From Puccinia triticina (Eukaryota > Basidiomycota > Pucciniomycetes > Pucciniales > Pucciniaceae), in assembly GCF_026914185.1 (NCBI RefSeq), contig NC_070565.1, positions 6,200,001 to 6,264,000 of the forward strand: a DNA stretch of 64,000 nt, written 5' to 3'. Position 1 is the stretch's first letter. Each line of letters opens with the position of its first letter. Position numbers and translations under genes: made by a program. The notes beneath the pieces are model-generated. The model was not told the origin of the DNA. It did not search any database and was given only the letters and a program-made list of their open reading frames with translations. Positions 63,524 to 64,000 of this stretch are shown piece after piece.

Positions 63524-64000
63524 CGGGGTCCTATTTCAACCTGTCTAGGTTTTTCAAATCTAGGAGTATTACTCACAAGCAGATGAGTTAAAGCAATGTA
63601 ATAATTTTTCAATTAAAATTGCAGATCATGTACTTTGCGCACTGCAAAAAAACTCGCTGCGCACTACAGGGGGTGTTCACTTTACGTCTTGGCCACAGTG
63701 CGCGGTAGCTCAAAAGGCTTTGCGCATTGCAAATTAAAAACCTTGAAACTTCCAGTTTTTTTTCTGCCAGCCGGCAGAGGGGGTTTTTCTTGCCAATCCT
63801 CCAATTTCTTGGAGGATTTGGATCCATCAGCTTGACACAAAAAAAAAATGAAAAACAAAAACAAAAAATAAGCTGAGTGCAGGCTCCTGCTCCCCGGGTA
63901 TTTTCAACCTGTGAAAAACTCATTGATTGGGTACTCAGCCCCTTGACAACATAGTTCAAGGGGCAGAAGTATGTACACCACCATCCGCCGTGCCAATGGC
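63524..64000. other. Intergenic, with GCGCA inverted motifs
   Basis: 'tttgcgcactgcaaa' near 63635 and 'tttgcgcattgcaaa' near 63720 repeat in the same orientation, with 'gtgcgcgg' between. A 13-bp stem (CTTGCCAATCCTCCAA / TTGGAGGAT region) lies near 63790-63820. No gene supported to the window end. Confidence 0.35.

Overview
This window looks like nuclear DNA of a basidiomycete fungus, most likely a rust (Pucciniales, Puccinia-type). The evidence is short GT-AG introns of about 60-95 nt, recognisable fungal housekeeping genes, short secreted Cys- or Pro/Gly-rich proteins, and a dense nest of Ty3 (gypsy), DIRS, hAT, CACTA and TA-targeting elements. The lineage is an inference from gene content; no marker gene here fixes the species.

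Region 1 (1-16.3 kb) is retroelement debris. A decayed Ty3 chromovirus (about 1.2-12 kb, + strand) is split inside its RT by a young LTR element (4828-9458, - orientation, 810-bp LTRs, CCGG target duplication) that carries only a gag-like ORF. Its primer site matches the 3' half of a spliced tRNA-Tyr. Next is a degenerate DIRS-type element on the - strand (12.0-16.3 kb) with a spliced gag gene, an RT with an altered catalytic motif and a truncated recombinase.

Region 2 (16.3-29.4 kb) holds a GC-rich stretch, a six-exon gene of unknown function (17652-19108, -), a diverged LTR, and a second unknown gene (20504-27308, -). That gene is cut by a nearly pristine 6.1-kb Ty3 element (20730-26846; 422-bp LTRs with about one difference seen; intact gag and pol). 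A fragment of a zinc-finger repetitive protein follows.

Region 3 (29.4-46.3 kb) holds a 3.57-kb element with terminal inverted repeats of about 970 bp and a TA target duplication, itself hit by a 661-bp MITE. It is followed by a purine-rich tract and a 10.8-kb Ty3 element (34294-45115). That element carries, besides decayed gag-pol on the - strand, a spliced + strand gene for a Zn2Cys6-type protein just downstream of an LTR TATA box. This antisense cargo gene is the best candidate for an undescribed arrangement here. Both the left LTR and the flanking sequence are hit again, by a solo LTR and by an internally deleted hAT element.

Region 4 (46.4-64 kb) is gene-bearing. It holds a small secreted-protein gene broken by a solo LTR, a secreted protein with heptapeptide repeats, a Cys-containing hypothetical gene, ribosomal protein eS17 (with a GC-AG intron), the cohesin-release factor WAPL, mitochondrial ribosomal protein mL43 (divergent from WAPL), and the proteasome-tethering factor Sts1/Cut8. 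The genes are separated by MITEs and minisatellites.

Exon boundaries were derived by eye from splice consensus and reading-frame continuity. LTR, TIR and target-duplication boundaries come from direct comparison of copies within the window. No database or expression data were available.
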